DNA from: Edaphobacter bradus
GTDB taxonomy: Bacteria; Acidobacteriota; Terriglobia; Terriglobales; Acidobacteriaceae
Length of the DNA stretch: 64,000 bases
NCBI RefSeq assembly: GCF_025685645.1
Contig: NZ_JAGSYF010000002.1
Coordinates: forward strand, 310,001-374,000
Reading direction: 5' to 3'
The notes under the pieces are model-generated. The model worked only from the letters and a program-made list of their open reading frames with translations. It had not been told where the DNA came from and searched no databases. Below are positions 34,485-44,329 of the stretch, one piece after another. The position numbers and the translations under genes were made by a program. Each line of letters starts with the position of its first letter. Within the stretch, counting starts at the first letter, position 1.

Positions 34485-35750
34485 ATGGAACTCAAGAAGT
34501 TTCTTAAGTCGGGACACTTTCCCACTCTTCTCTCTTCGCTGTTCTACTTCGACATCAGCTTCATGGTCTGGGTTCTGCTCGGCCCGCTTGCCCCATTTAT
34601 AGCGGTGCAACTCAAGCTCTCCGCAACGCAGAAGGGACTCCTCACGGCGATTCCACTGCTCGGAGGGTCGCTCTTCCGCCCGATCCTCGGCATACTTGCG
34701 GACCGCATCGGAGGCCGTCGCACCGGCCTGTTGGGAATGATCCTGACACTGGTGCCCTTGGTGATCGGCTGGCGTTTCGCGCATGAACTCTGGCAATACT
34801 ATGCACTCGGTCTTTTGCTCGGCATTGCCGGGGCCAGCTTCGCCGTAGCCCTCCCCTTGGCCAGCCGCTGGTATCCGCCCGAGCAGCAGGGTCTTGTCCT
34901 TGGTCTGGCGGGCGCGGGCAACTCCGGCACTCTGCTCGCGACTCTCTTTGCACCCCGCATTGCACAGCACCTCGGCGTACAGGCCACATTTGCCATCGCC
35001 ATGATCCCGGTGCTCGCAATCCTGCTCTTCTTTGCCGTCTTCGCCAAAGACAGCCAACGCACAGCTCCTCCCGCATGGGGCGTCTATGGCGCGCTGCTCC
35101 GGGAAGCAGATACTTACTGGCTCTCCTTTTTTTATTGCCTCACCTTTGGAGGATTCGTCGGCCTTATCAGTTACCTGACCATCTTCTTCGCCGACCAGTA
35201 CCACCTCTCCAAAGTACAGGCTGGAGACTTCACCACACTCGTTGTCATAGCAGGAAGTTTTCTTCGCCCGGTCGGCGGCTGGTTTTCGGACAAGATCGGC
35301 GGGTACAAGTTTCTTCTCATCGTGCTTTTCAGCGCGGGCCTCTGCTTTGCGTTCACGGCTACAATTCCAGCCATAGCCACGACCACCTGTCTGCTCTTCG
35401 CCGGAATGGGAATCCTCGGCATGGGTAACGGCGCTGTCTTCCAATTGGTGCCGTTGCGCTTTCAGAGTCGCGTAGGAATCGCGACCGGCATCGTAGGCGC
35501 TGCCGGCGGCTTGGGAGGCTTCTTTCTACCCTCAGGCTTCGGCGTTCTAAAGGAGCACACAGGTCATTACAGTGCCGGGTTCGTAGCTTTGGCATTCTGC
35601 TTCTTTTTCGCGTCGCTCGTACTGCTGTTGCTAAGCAGACGATGGCTGTCTAAGTGGGAGCCTGAAGCCGCCCGTTGCGCCGGGATCCTCAACCTTCGCA
35701 TACCAGGCACGGTCCAGACCGAGTACGAAACAATTCCCTACGTCGAATGA
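34485..35750 (+). CDS. NarK/NasA-type MFS nitrate/nitrite transporter
   Basis: 421 residues from the ATG at 34485, preceded by GGAG; the longer open frame upstream lies in the control region. Twelve hydrophobic segments with nitrate-nitrite-porter signatures: ISFMVWVLLGPLAPFI in TM1, PLLGGSLFRPILGILADRIGGRRTGL (Arg in TM2), GIAGASFAVALPLASRWYPPEQQG, GNSGTLLATLFAPR in TM5 and the second NNP motif GIVGAAGGLGGFFLP. It should import nitrate for the divergently encoded reductase. Confidence 0.9.
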   Translation: MELKKFLKSGHFPTLLSSLFYFDISFMVWVLLGPLAPFIAVQLKLSATQKGLLTAIPLLGGSLFRPILGILADRIGGRRTGLLGMILTLVPLVIGWRFAHELWQYYALGLLLGIAGASFAVALPLASRWYPPEQQGLVLGLAGAGNSGTLLATLFAPRIAQHLGVQATFAIAMIPVLAILLFFAVFAKDSQRTAPPAWGVYGALLREADTYWLSFFYCLTFGGFVGLISYLTIFFADQYHLSKVQAGDFTTLVVIAGSFLRPVGGWFSDKIGGYKFLLIVLFSAGLCFAFTATIPAIATTTCLLFAGMGILGMGNGAVFQLVPLRFQSRVGIATGIVGAAGGLGGFFLPSGFGVLKEHTGHYSAGFVALAFCFFFASLVLLLLSRRWLSKWEPEAARCAGILNLRIPGTVQTEYETIPYVE

Positions 35751-35755
35751 AAAAA

Positions 35756-36250
35756 CACATACTCCGCCAGACTGTCAGTCTTTGGATCCGTCTTCATCGC
35801 TACGAGAAATGTTGCGAGCGAGTGGCGAAGGGTGTGAAACTCGAAGCGGCGCCGGCCTTCACTGCTGCGGGCCGAAGATAGTCCGCGACGATCATAGTGG
35901 CGGCTCTTGGTTGCTTGCCCTTCAACTTGAAGCTGGCGAAGACCCAGTCAGCCGACGCACCATAGGGGGTCTCACGCTGCCATCGATGGATGTGTTCTGC
36001 CAACACCTCATGCAATGGCACAGTTCTGCGGGATGCTTTGGTCTTGGTCGACCCCCACCTTGCCCCCAGTCCATGCTCGACGAATGTGAATGCAGTTCGA
36101 CTCCACGGCTTTGAAAGCGCGCATGACCGACCTTGAGCACGGCGCCGAGGTTGAAGCAACTTCGATATCGCCGACCATCCTGGAGCGATTGCCTCCCCGA
36201 CTACGAGCAGTCACTAGACCGCAATTCAAGGGAGGCCCTGTTCGTATCAA
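35756..36250 (-). pseudogene. Degraded tyrosine recombinase (phage-type integrase), C-terminal part
   Basis: Three frames must be joined. One gives NCIHIRRAWTGGKVG (about 36110-36060). A second gives STKTKASRRTVPLHEVLAEH, then DWVFASFKLKGKQPR and DYLRPAAVKAGA (to about 35835). A third gives FHTLRHSLATFLVAMKTDPK. Together they show the integrase catalytic box with H-x-L-R-H and a K-T-x-x-S-R-R-x-V-P-L beta strand. The final tyrosine region is missing: after KTDPKT the frame runs out at about 35756. Two or more frameshifts and the truncation make it inactive. It marks an old mobile element at the edge of the glycosidase block. Confidence 0.75.
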
Positions 36251-36343
36251 GGGATACTCGTGACTCCGCTTGGCAGCGTCTTACATCGAGTTTGGAAATT
36301 TGAAAACGATCTGGACCTGGGGTTCAATTTTAAGTCCCTGAGT

Positions 36344-36382
36344 GAAGGGCGTGGCGCTCACAGCGCGAGCGCCATGCCCTTC
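36344..36382 (-). terminator. Long hairpin just after the giant glycosidase gene
   Basis: A 16-bp stem, GAAGGGCGTGGCGCTC with GAGCGCCATGCCCTTC, having one non-Watson-Crick position, around a 7-nt loop. It starts 7 bases after the stop of the leftward gene, where a terminator belongs. No T-run follows directly, though TTAAAATT occurs some 10 bases later. Confidence 0.6.
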
Positions 36383-36389
36383 AACAGCA

Positions 36390-39300
36390 TTACCAGCCTA
36401 TGCCGAAGGCCAGATGCTCCGGCTGAGGCGTGGCGATGGTCGTGCTCTGATTGTTGTTGTCATCGTAGGAGAACCCATATGCCAGGCCTCCAATGGAGTG
36501 TTTGTGCCAGAACTGCGAATAGAAGTTTGCTGGCGCTGCGCCATAGTAGGCCGATGCGTTCGTCCAGTCCGCAGGGCTGAGGAGAACGTGGCGATTGATC
36601 GCCGAGCAGATCTGGTTTTGCAACTGTAGCTGCTTGGCGTTTTCGTCCTGAAGCTGCGGCGTGTTTCCCGGAACCCCAGTTGCCATGGTTCCAGCGCACT
36701 CCAGAACATCCTGCGTGGAAGGCTGCTGCACAAGGAAGACCTCGCCGGCATTAGCCGCAGCGGGGTTCACCTCCGTGAAGGTGAAGGTCGATCCCGATGT
36801 GGTGCCGGTAAACTGGCGGCCGTTGAGTGTTACCGTGAGCGGGGTGGTATTGAACTGCGCCCACGCACTGGCGATGTAGTTATCGAAGTAGTTAGCATGT
36901 GCCCCTCCGGGAGCCATGGACAGCTTGGACGGCGACAGAATGCGAAGGTTAGACATTGTGGGTGGCTGGAATTCGGCCGGGACTTCGCTGGCAAACTCAC
37001 TGTCGATCTGGGCGACCGATTCGGTGATTCCGACCTGCTGGTGGAATGTACCTCCTGCACCCCAAACGTCGAGCAGAAGAGGCAGACCGAACTGATCGAC
37101 CTGAGTGGTGTTGATGAAGATCCCGTTCTGGTTGTTGAACTCGTACCAGTCGTAGTGAACGTTGATGTTCGGGTCGGTGGGATTCTGCGGGTTGGGTCCC
37201 GCGTACCCCGCCACTCCTCCCTTGCCATCCCCATTGACCTGAACGTACAAGGGTTCGCCGAGCGAGATGTAGGCGCGGGCTGAGATGAAGGTTGGAATCT
37301 TCAGCAGCTTGCTCTGTGCAAGCGTGAAGGAGTAGTTGCCGTAGTTCTGACCGTTCTTGGCCAGGTGGCCGGTCGCCGAACTATCATTCAACGTGAAGTC
37401 GATGATCGTGCCATCGGGAGTCAGATAGCCAAACTTGTTGGTGTTTGGATCGATTCCGATCACGGTGACGTACACCTGATTGTCGGCCCATGCCCCATTG
37501 GTGTTGTTGTTCAGGTCGACTCCGACAAAGCCCGGATAGATCGTGTAGCCCGAGCCTGAATTGTTGACCGTGAGGGCCGCAGCAGCCGAAGTAACCGTAC
37601 CGTAGGCATTCCCGACGATGACGCTGTACTGGCCGCCATTGTCGTTAGAGGCCAGAACAGGTGTGGTGTAGCTCGCCGCGGTGGCGCCGGAGATGGCGAC
37701 GCCGTTCTTGCGCCACTGATAGGTGAAGGGACCGGTGCCGCCCGCGACGACAGTGAAGGTCGCGGTGGCGCCGGTGTTGGCGGTCTGGTTCGTGGGTTGA
37801 GTGGTGATGGTGGGTGCGGTTGCGGCGGCGTAGACCTCGAACTCATACAGTGAGTAGCCGTACTGCGTTGCCCGAGTGGTTCCGAACATACGAACGTAGC
37901 GGGCGCTCACCGGCGGGAAGGTGATGTTTTCCACTCCGCCAGTACCGGCAGACTGGGTGTAGACGGTGCTCCAGGTCTGCTCGTCGTTCGAGACCTGAAT
38001 CTGGTAGGCCTTGCCATAGGCGTTCTCCCAGCGCAGCACGACCTGTCCAATCGTCTTCGCTGCGCCGAGATCAACCTCCACCCAGGAAGGATCGACGAAG
38101 GCAGACGACCAGCGCGTGGTCAGATTGCCATCTACTGCATTGGCCGAACCGAGATTGGCGTTCTCGCTACCGCTTTGCTTGGTCGGTTGATTGAGCGCCA
38201 GGTTTGCTCCCACGGGCGCGCCTATGTTGACAGTCACGGTGGCCGGCAAAGAGGTCGTGGACCCGTTGGCGTTCGTGACTACAACCGTAAAGCTGCTACC
38301 GCTGTCGCCCGAAGTGAGAATCGGTGTCGTGTAGCTGGTTGAAGTAGCGCCCGGAATAGCAACCCCGTTGCGCTGCCATTGATAAGTGAACGGACCAGTT
38401 CCACCGGCTACAACACTGAACGTAGCCGTATTGCCGGCAGCCACTGTTTGGTTGGCAGGCTGGGTGACGATCTGCGGCACGTCAGCACCGTAGACCTCGA
38501 ACTCATAGAGTGAGTACCCATACTGCGTAGACCTGGCAGTGCCATACATACGGATGTAACGCGCAGTGACTGTGGGGAATGTCAGGGTTTCCACGCCCCC
38601 TTGGCCTGCGGTTTGTGTGTAGACCGTATTCCAGGTCTGCAGGTCGTTGGAAACTTGAATCAGGTAAGCGATGCCATGGGCATTCTCCCAGCGCAGCACA
38701 ACCTTGTTGACTATCGTTGGAGTTCCAAGATCTACCTGGATCCATGAAGGGTCGACAAAAGCTGATGACCAGCGCGTGGTTAGGTTGCCGTCCACCGCAT
38801 TACCAGGTCCAAGATTGGGATTCTCATCACCGCTTGAGGTAGCCGGTTTGCCGAGCGCCAGGTTCGCGCCACCTGAACCGGAATTGGTGTTGACAGTTAG
38901 CGTTGCGTTTGCAGAGGTAACCGAACCGCCTGCGTTCGTCACGGTAACGTGGAACGCGTTGCCGCTGTCCGCCGCTGTGAGGTTGGGAGTTGTATACGTG
39001 GCGTTCGTCGCGCCAGCGATGGCAACACCGTTTTTGTACCACTGATAAGTGAATGGACCCGTTCCGCCCGCGACGACGGTAAAGGTCGCGGTGTTGCCGA
39101 CAGTGGCAGTCTGACTTGCAGGCTGCGTCGTAATGGTCGGAGCATTACTGGTGTTGACAGTTAGCGTTGCGTTTGCAGAGGTGACCGAACCGCCTGCGTT
39201 CGTCACGATGACGTAGAACACGCTGCCACTATCCGCCGTTGTGAGGTTAGGAGTTGTATACGTGGCGTTCGCCGCGCCAGCGATGGCAACACCGTTCTTA

Positions 39301-42300
39301 TACCACTGGTAAGTGAATGGACCCGTTCCGCCCGCGACAACGGTAAAGGTCGCGGTGTTGCCGACAGTGGCAGTCTGACTTGCAGGCTGCGTCGCAATGG
39401 TCGGAGCATTCACCTGGCCGCCGACCGTCAGGAGGGCTGAGTTGCTGGTGATTGTGCCGCTCCCATTCGAAACTGCCGCGCTGAAGAGCGCGCCATTGTC
39501 GGTAGAAGCGGCCGGCTGCGTAATGTAAGTCGGCGCCGTCGCTCCGGGGATGGCAGTGCCATTTTCAAACCACTGGTAGGTTGGCGCAGGTTTTCCCGTC
39601 GCAGCCACGGTAAACGTGGCTTGTTTTCCGACAGCTACCGTCGTGGGTTGAGGTTGCGTTTGTATCGAAGGAGCCTGGTCCGCGGATGTTCCCGCGGCGC
39701 AGAGTGTCGCGCCGGGGTAGTTATTGGTTACATTCCAGGTCGACGTACCGTCGAAGTTGACGATCGCGGTCTCGGTGGCATCATTTGGATTCACCGTTGA
39801 TGTCCATGTGTTCCAGACGCCTGGAAACGCGCAGGAAGCGTTGTTGTTGCCGCTGATGTTGAGCGCTTCAGCCTTGGAGGGAAGACGCATATTGATGCTT
39901 GAGCAATAGTTTGCCGCATCCACCCCAGTGAATTGCGAACCGGGGGTGGTATCCGTGTGGATGGTGCGGGTCCATGTCAGACCAAGCAGGTTATCAACGA
40001 CCAGGTTGGGATTGGAGGAATTGACCGTATAGCGCTCTCCCGAGCCGCCGCATTGAGCGACATCGTAGACCTGGAACTCATAGAGCGAGTACCCGTACTG
40101 AGTCGCGCGCTGTATTCCCTGCATACGGATGTAGCGGCCCTGCACGGTAGCAAAGCTCAGAGTCTCCGTTCCACCCGCTCCGGCGTTATTGGTGTAAGCC
40201 ACGTTCCAGGTCGGGTTGGTTGAAGGATCCTCGCTTGTGTAAAGGATCTGATACTGCGTCGCGTATGCATTCTCCCAGTTGATGATGACCGTATTGAATG
40301 ACTGCACCGAACCAAGATCCACCTGCAGCCAGGATGGGTCGACGCCCGGGACAGGGGGTGATGGAGGCGCGCCTGCCGACGCCGATGCCCACCGGGTACC
40401 AAGACTGCCGTCTACGGCATTCTCTGCTCCCAGGCAATTGGCGCCGCTGAACGGTGGAGCCGTCGTTCCATCGCCGCACGTGTTCTGTGTGCTGCTGGAG
40501 GTGGCCGGCATATCCAGGGCCAGGTTGATCCCTGGAGGTGCAAGGGTCAGTTTCGCTGCGGCGCTCGTGACAGGAGCATTCGCGGCGTTGTTGACCGTTA
40601 CCGTGTACGAGCCAACATTGGCAGCACTCATCACTGGAATCGTGTAGCTGATGGTGTTGGAGGTCTGCGTGTTGCTCACAAGGATGGTAGAGGCGCCGCC
40701 TGTCGGAGTGAACTGCCATTGGTACGTGTAAGGAGCGGAACCGGCGACTACCGCTGTCAACTGCACCGGCTGGTTTGTCGCAACGATCTGACTGGCAGGC
40801 TGGGTTGTGATGCTTACCGGCGTCGCGGCGTTGACGGTGAGCACTGCTGTTAATGATTGAACCTGGTTGAGAGGGTTGCTGACAATGACATAGAAACTCA
40901 GCGTTCCCGGAGTCGTGAGGATAGGGGTGGTGAAGCTGTTCTGTGGCCCGGACGCTACCTGCGTGCCATTTTCAAACCACTGGTAATTGAGCTGGGGCGA
41001 ACCGGTCGCAGCGACGGTCAACGTTGCCGACTGCCCGACAACAATGGTCTGCGAAGCAGGCTGCGTCGTGATGGCTACGTTGGCCGGCTGGCTTACCGAA
41101 AGGGTGACGGGGTTCGATGAAACTGTGCCAAAACTGCTTGTGACCGTTACGGAGATACTGTCGCCGTTATCCGCCGTTGTCGTTGCGGCCGTGGTATAGG
41201 AGGTTCCAGTTGCTCCCGCGACTGGACTTCCGTTCAGATACCACTGGTAGCTAAGCGTTCCCGAACCGCTGGCCGCAACGGTGAAGGTTGCCTGATAACC
41301 AGCTGTTACCGAAGCGTTCACTGGGGGCACGATGATGGACGGTGCTTGCGACTGAACAGGAGCCGGCGGCGCGACGGAAGTCAGCTGGACGCTGCCACTC
41401 ACAAGCCCCGGCGCGGTTGCGGTCACGGTCACTGTTCCTGGGGTGAAGGTGCTGCGCAGGGCGATCTTAGTCAATCCCCCCTCAAAGTTCAGCTCAGGGT
41501 CGCCAGGCGCGTGGAAGAAGGCGTACGGTACGCCCTGGATCACGTTGCTGTTGGCCTTGGAGAACGCATCCTGGTAGTAGTTCGTCCAGGTGGGATCGGC
41601 AACATATTGCTGACTGCCGCCCATATAGGTGGCAGGGCCAGTCACCGTGAATGTAACGTTGTCGGCGGCGGTGGGCACAAGGTTGCCCTGCGCATCCTCC
41701 ACAGCAGCCGTCACAAAGGCCGCGTCGGAACCGTTCGAAGTCCACTGGAAGCTGGTGCCATCCGGCTTCGTCAGCTCCGGAACAGCGCTCAGAACGATCT
41801 TGTATTCGGGACCGGCCGTCGTGCGCGTGTCGGTTACGCCAGGGACCGCGTTTCCGGTGTTGTCCAGGCATACCGCGGTGACGGTACCTGGGGCCCAGTT
41901 CACCATCCAGTGAACCTGACCAGGCATACCGGTGGTGCTCTGGGTGAGGTCGTTGGAATTGGTGTCCCATGCGTTAGGCGTCTGATCCGCGAGAACGGCT
42001 CCCGTGACCGGATCTTTAGCCGCGCCGTTGATCAACAGGCGAACGGAGGGGCAATTGCTGAAAGCATTCTCCTGGATCGGCGTGCCCTGGGTGTACTCAT
42101 AGGCGCGATTCCAGTGGTGCGCCAGATGGACAACCGGCTGGACGGAGTAAGGGGTCCAGTTCGCCTGATAAATGTAGTAGAGCAGCCTCGGAAATCTGTT
42201 CATATCCACCGAGGAATATCCCAGGGAACGGACAAAATTTACCATCTGGGGCTGATTTTGAAACTCCGAGTAGAGACTCACTTCACCCGGCGAGTCGGCG

Positions 42301-44246
42301 AAGTACCACTGCGCCATACCGAAGGTGTTTGCCGCTCTGCCGTCGCGCCAGTCCTTCAAATAGGGTGCGGCAAACGAGAGTTCGTTATCCCAGGCTAGAC
42401 CGCGGCCCGTTCCGATGTTGTCCCAATATTCAGCTCCAAACGCGGGATATTGAGGATTAGATTGCTTGTTTCCGACCTCACAACCGGCGCCGTCGCATTC
42501 GTTGATGAACGCATACGAAGGCACTCCGGAACGGGTGGCTTGTTTCCGAGGCTGGATCGAATCCCATTGCGCTTCCAAGGTCGCCAGGGTATTCGCGAGG
42601 CTCTGATTGTTGCCGCCGTTATCCTCCTCCCAGTCCAGAATCGAAGGATGGCTGCGATCGCGGATGATCATGTCGCGATGCAGTTCCACCTTCAAGGTGG
42701 TATCGTCTGCCGATGGGTTTGTGAAATTACCCTCCCCATCGCCACTCGGCTGGTCGATCATGATGCCATAGGCATCTGCCGCCTCCACCAACTCTTCGCT
42801 GCTTGTCGAGTGGCCGGGCCGCCAGACATTGCCTCCCCCGGCCGCTATCTGCGCCAGGTCGCGCCACTGCTGCTCTTCCGGAACAGAGGAGCCAAGTGCC
42901 GGGTAATCGTAACGTCCAGAACCACCCCACATATAGTGCGCATGACCGTTGAAGTAGGGGAAGTTATTGTCCCAGGTAAGGGTGCGGATACCGAGCGGGC
43001 TCTGCGCCGAATCGACCACCACGCCATTGACGCTGACGATGTGGTAGACCTTGTACATATATGGCTTTCCGTAGATCGAGTTGTTCGGATACCACAACGT
43101 CGGATTCGGAACTGTAATTTGCTGGTCGAACATCGGCGCCGGCGTGGAGGGGAAGTTGCCCGCCGTCATTGGGCCCACCGATTGCGTGATCGGCGGCGCA
43201 GTCACCACGACATTTCCATTCGCATCCACAATCTGCGTGGTCAACGTAACCTGCTGCGTTGTGGCTGTCTCATTGAGAACATTCGTCTGCACTTCGACCA
43301 CAGCCGAGGCCGCAGTCGCGGTTGCCCCCGCGGCAGGAACTTCAGAGACCGTTCCAACGTACGTGCCCCAGGTCTTCTGATTCGAGTACACATTGATCGG
43401 AATATGGACAGGATTGGTGACGTATAGATAGACGTTGCGGAATAGTCCGGCCATGGCCTGGCCGAAGCGGAAGGCCCCAGAGAAACCAGGCTGCTCAAAC
43501 CAGGGATCCCCTCTGGATACGTCCACCGCAATGACGTTGTCGGTTGCACCGTCGGTGTGCAGATATGGCGTTAGATCGAGAACCACGGGAATGAAACCAA
43601 CCACGTGCGTTGCCTGCGCATTCGCAGCAACCGCGCTGATGCCCTTCAACAAAGTGCCATTGATGAACACCTGAACTCCGGTGTGCGCACCTTCGATATT
43701 GAGCATAAACTTCTGGCCCGCATACTTCGGATCCACCTTGAAGTGCAGACGGTACCAGTTCTCGTTTCCAGTCAACGATCCCTGGCCACCGCCGGAGGTC
43801 TGGTTGATGAAGGTGCGGGGTATGTTCGCGTCATAGGGCAAACCAACCTGTTGCCAGTTGCCGGAGCTATCCGAACTCTCCACAAAACCAGGGGACGAAT
43901 ACGCCGTCGAGTTATTTGTATTCTCGAACCACCATTGACTTTGCGGCGCATTGGAGCTCGAGGCGGCGTTCCCGACGTACTCTGGCACTCCTGCCGCAAG
44001 ATTGATCGACAATCGCTGCGAGAGCGGCAGCGACGGCTCCACCTGCTGCGCCCGGACTTCGCTCGAGCAAAGCACCGCAAACAGGAGCAGGAGCATCACA
44101 ATACTCTTCCGTATCCCGCCCTCCATGGAACTGGAAGGGCGAAGTTCCCTCGAGCGGCGTTTCAAAGGAAGTTTCCGGACTGCACTCAGAATCCAAAGGG
44201 TGTGAGAGATGGTTCTCTCTTGGGAATGGGAGATAATGCTCAGCAT
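36390..44246 (-). CDS. Giant secreted multidomain enzyme: GH2-type N-terminus, Ig and discoidin modules, GH64-type C-terminus
   Basis: 2618 residues. Strong AAAGGAG before the ATG at 44246 favours that start, giving a long N-region before the export helix (MLLLLFAVLCSSEVRAQ, about 50-67); the ATG at 44126 would give a normal signal peptide but has no ribosome site. About 70-940 is GH2-like: jelly roll (NWYRLHFKVDPKYAG, GVQVFINGTLL), then a barrel with RDRSHPSILDWEEDNGG in place of the usual acid/base Glu motif. About 965-2230 holds eight Ig-like modules (TQPASQ...GPFTYQWYKNG), three F5/8-type (discoidin) modules near 1242, 1792 and 2015, and a DUF1566-like part near 1395-1518. About 2232-2618 is GH64-like (GFVGVDLNNNTNGAWADNQVYV, DVWGAGGTFHQQVG, HLAFGIGW), a beta-1,3-glucanase family. 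Confidence 0.85.
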   Translation of the reverse strand: MLSIISHSQERTISHTLWILSAVRKLPLKRRSRELRPSSSMEGGIRKSIVMLLLLFAVLCSSEVRAQQVEPSLPLSQRLSINLAAGVPEYVGNAASSSNAPQSQWWFENTNNSTAYSSPGFVESSDSSGNWQQVGLPYDANIPRTFINQTSGGGQGSLTGNENWYRLHFKVDPKYAGQKFMLNIEGAHTGVQVFINGTLLKGISAVAANAQATHVVGFIPVVLDLTPYLHTDGATDNVIAVDVSRGDPWFEQPGFSGAFRFGQAMAGLFRNVYLYVTNPVHIPINVYSNQKTWGTYVGTVSEVPAAGATATAASAVVEVQTNVLNETATTQQVTLTTQIVDANGNVVVTAPPITQSVGPMTAGNFPSTPAPMFDQQITVPNPTLWYPNNSIYGKPYMYKVYHIVSVNGVVVDSAQSPLGIRTLTWDNNFPYFNGHAHYMWGGSGRYDYPALGSSVPEEQQWRDLAQIAAGGGNVWRPGHSTSSEELVEAADAYGIMIDQPSGDGEGNFTNPSADDTTLKVELHRDMIIRDRSHPSILDWEEDNGGNNQSLANTLATLEAQWDSIQPRKQATRSGVPSYAFINECDGAGCEVGNKQSNPQYPAFGAEYWDNIGTGRGLAWDNELSFAAPYLKDWRDGRAANTFGMAQWYFADSPGEVSLYSEFQNQPQMVNFVRSLGYSSVDMNRFPRLLYYIYQANWTPYSVQPVVHLAHHWNRAYEYTQGTPIQENAFSNCPSVRLLINGAAKDPVTGAVLADQTPNAWDTNSNDLTQSTTGMPGQVHWMVNWAPGTVTAVCLDNTGNAVPGVTDTRTTAGPEYKIVLSAVPELTKPDGTSFQWTSNGSDAAFVTAAVEDAQGNLVPTAADNVTFTVTGPATYMGGSQQYVADPTWTNYYQDAFSKANSNVIQGVPYAFFHAPGDPELNFEGGLTKIALRSTFTPGTVTVTATAPGLVSGSVQLTSVAPPAPVQSQAPSIIVPPVNASVTAGYQATFTVAASGSGTLSYQWYLNGSPVAGATGTSYTTAATTTADNGDSISVTVTSSFGTVSSNPVTLSVSQPANVAITTQPASQTIVVGQSATLTVAATGSPQLNYQWFENGTQVASGPQNSFTTPILTTPGTLSFYVIVSNPLNQVQSLTAVLTVNAATPVSITTQPASQIVATNQPVQLTAVVAGSAPYTYQWQFTPTGGASTILVSNTQTSNTISYTIPVMSAANVGSYTVTVNNAANAPVTSAAAKLTLAPPGINLALDMPATSSSTQNTCGDGTTAPPFSGANCLGAENAVDGSLGTRWASASAGAPPSPPVPGVDPSWLQVDLGSVQSFNTVIINWENAYATQYQILYTSEDPSTNPTWNVAYTNNAGAGGTETLSFATVQGRYIRMQGIQRATQYGYSLYEFQVYDVAQCGGSGERYTVNSSNPNLVVDNLLGLTWTRTIHTDTTPGSQFTGVDAANYCSSINMRLPSKAEALNISGNNNASCAFPGVWNTWTSTVNPNDATETAIVNFDGTSTWNVTNNYPGATLCAAGTSADQAPSIQTQPQPTTVAVGKQATFTVAATGKPAPTYQWFENGTAIPGATAPTYITQPAASTDNGALFSAAVSNGSGTITSNSALLTVGGQVNAPTIATQPASQTATVGNTATFTVVAGGTGPFTYQWYKNGVAIAGAANATYTTPNLTTADSGSVFYVIVTNAGGSVTSANATLTVNTSNAPTITTQPASQTATVGNTATFTVVAGGTGPFTYQWYKNGVAIAGATNATYTTPNLTAADSGNAFHVTVTNAGGSVTSANATLTVNTNSGSGGANLALGKPATSSGDENPNLGPGNAVDGNLTTRWSSAFVDPSWIQVDLGTPTIVNKVVLRWENAHGIAYLIQVSNDLQTWNTVYTQTAGQGGVETLTFPTVTARYIRMYGTARSTQYGYSLYEFEVYGADVPQIVTQPANQTVAAGNTATFSVVAGGTGPFTYQWQRNGVAIPGATSTSYTTPILTSGDSGSSFTVVVTNANGSTTSLPATVTVNIGAPVGANLALNQPTKQSGSENANLGSANAVDGNLTTRWSSAFVDPSWVEVDLGAAKTIGQVVLRWENAYGKAYQIQVSNDEQTWSTVYTQSAGTGGVENITFPPVSARYVRMFGTTRATQYGYSLYEFEVYAAATAPTITTQPTNQTANTGATATFTVVAGGTGPFTYQWRKNGVAISGATAASYTTPVLASNDNGGQYSVIVGNAYGTVTSAAAALTVNNSGSGYTIYPGFVGVDLNNNTNGAWADNQVYVTVIGIDPNTNKFGYLTPDGTIIDFTLNDSSATGHLAKNGQNYGNYSFTLAQSKLLKIPTFISARAYISLGEPLYVQVNGDGKGGVAGYAGPNPQNPTDPNINVHYDWYEFNNQNGIFINTTQVDQFGLPLLLDVWGAGGTFHQQVGITESVAQIDSEFASEVPAEFQPPTMSNLRILSPSKLSMAPGGAHANYFDNYIASAWAQFNTTPLTVTLNGRQFTGTTSGSTFTFTEVNPAAANAGEVFLVQQPSTQDVLECAGTMATGVPGNTPQLQDENAKQLQLQNQICSAINRHVLLSPADWTNASAYYGAAPANFYSQFWHKHSIGGLAYGFSYDDNNNQSTTIATPQPEHLAFGIGW
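38889..39416 (-). repeat. Tandem duplication of one 264-bp Ig-like module
   Basis: Two head-to-tail copies of about 264 bp (88 codons), starting GTTGACAGTTAGCGTTGCGT at 38889 and again at 39153, differ at only a modest number of positions. They encode the two most similar Ig modules (both starting NAPTI-x-TQPASQTATVGN). The near-identity at DNA level points to a recent duplication. Confidence 0.8.
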
Positions 44247-44329
44247 GTTGCTCCTTTGCGTAAAAAGAAAAGGGAGAAAGGCGACGACGCGAGTAGCCGT
44301 CGCATCGGCCGGGACGGCGCTGGTGCCGG

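Noticed and set aside
34347..35444. 365-residue leftward open frame
   Set aside because: Antisense to the narK-type transporter; Glu/Lys-rich low-complexity composition typical of a shadow frame.
36250..36390. Possible tRNA/attachment site next to the recombinase remnant
   Set aside because: No cloverleaf or direct repeat could be recognised; the only structure is the hairpin serving the giant gene.
41346..43427. Two long rightward open frames (350 and 325 residues)
   Set aside because: Both lie antisense within the giant GH2-GH64 gene and show no domain signature.
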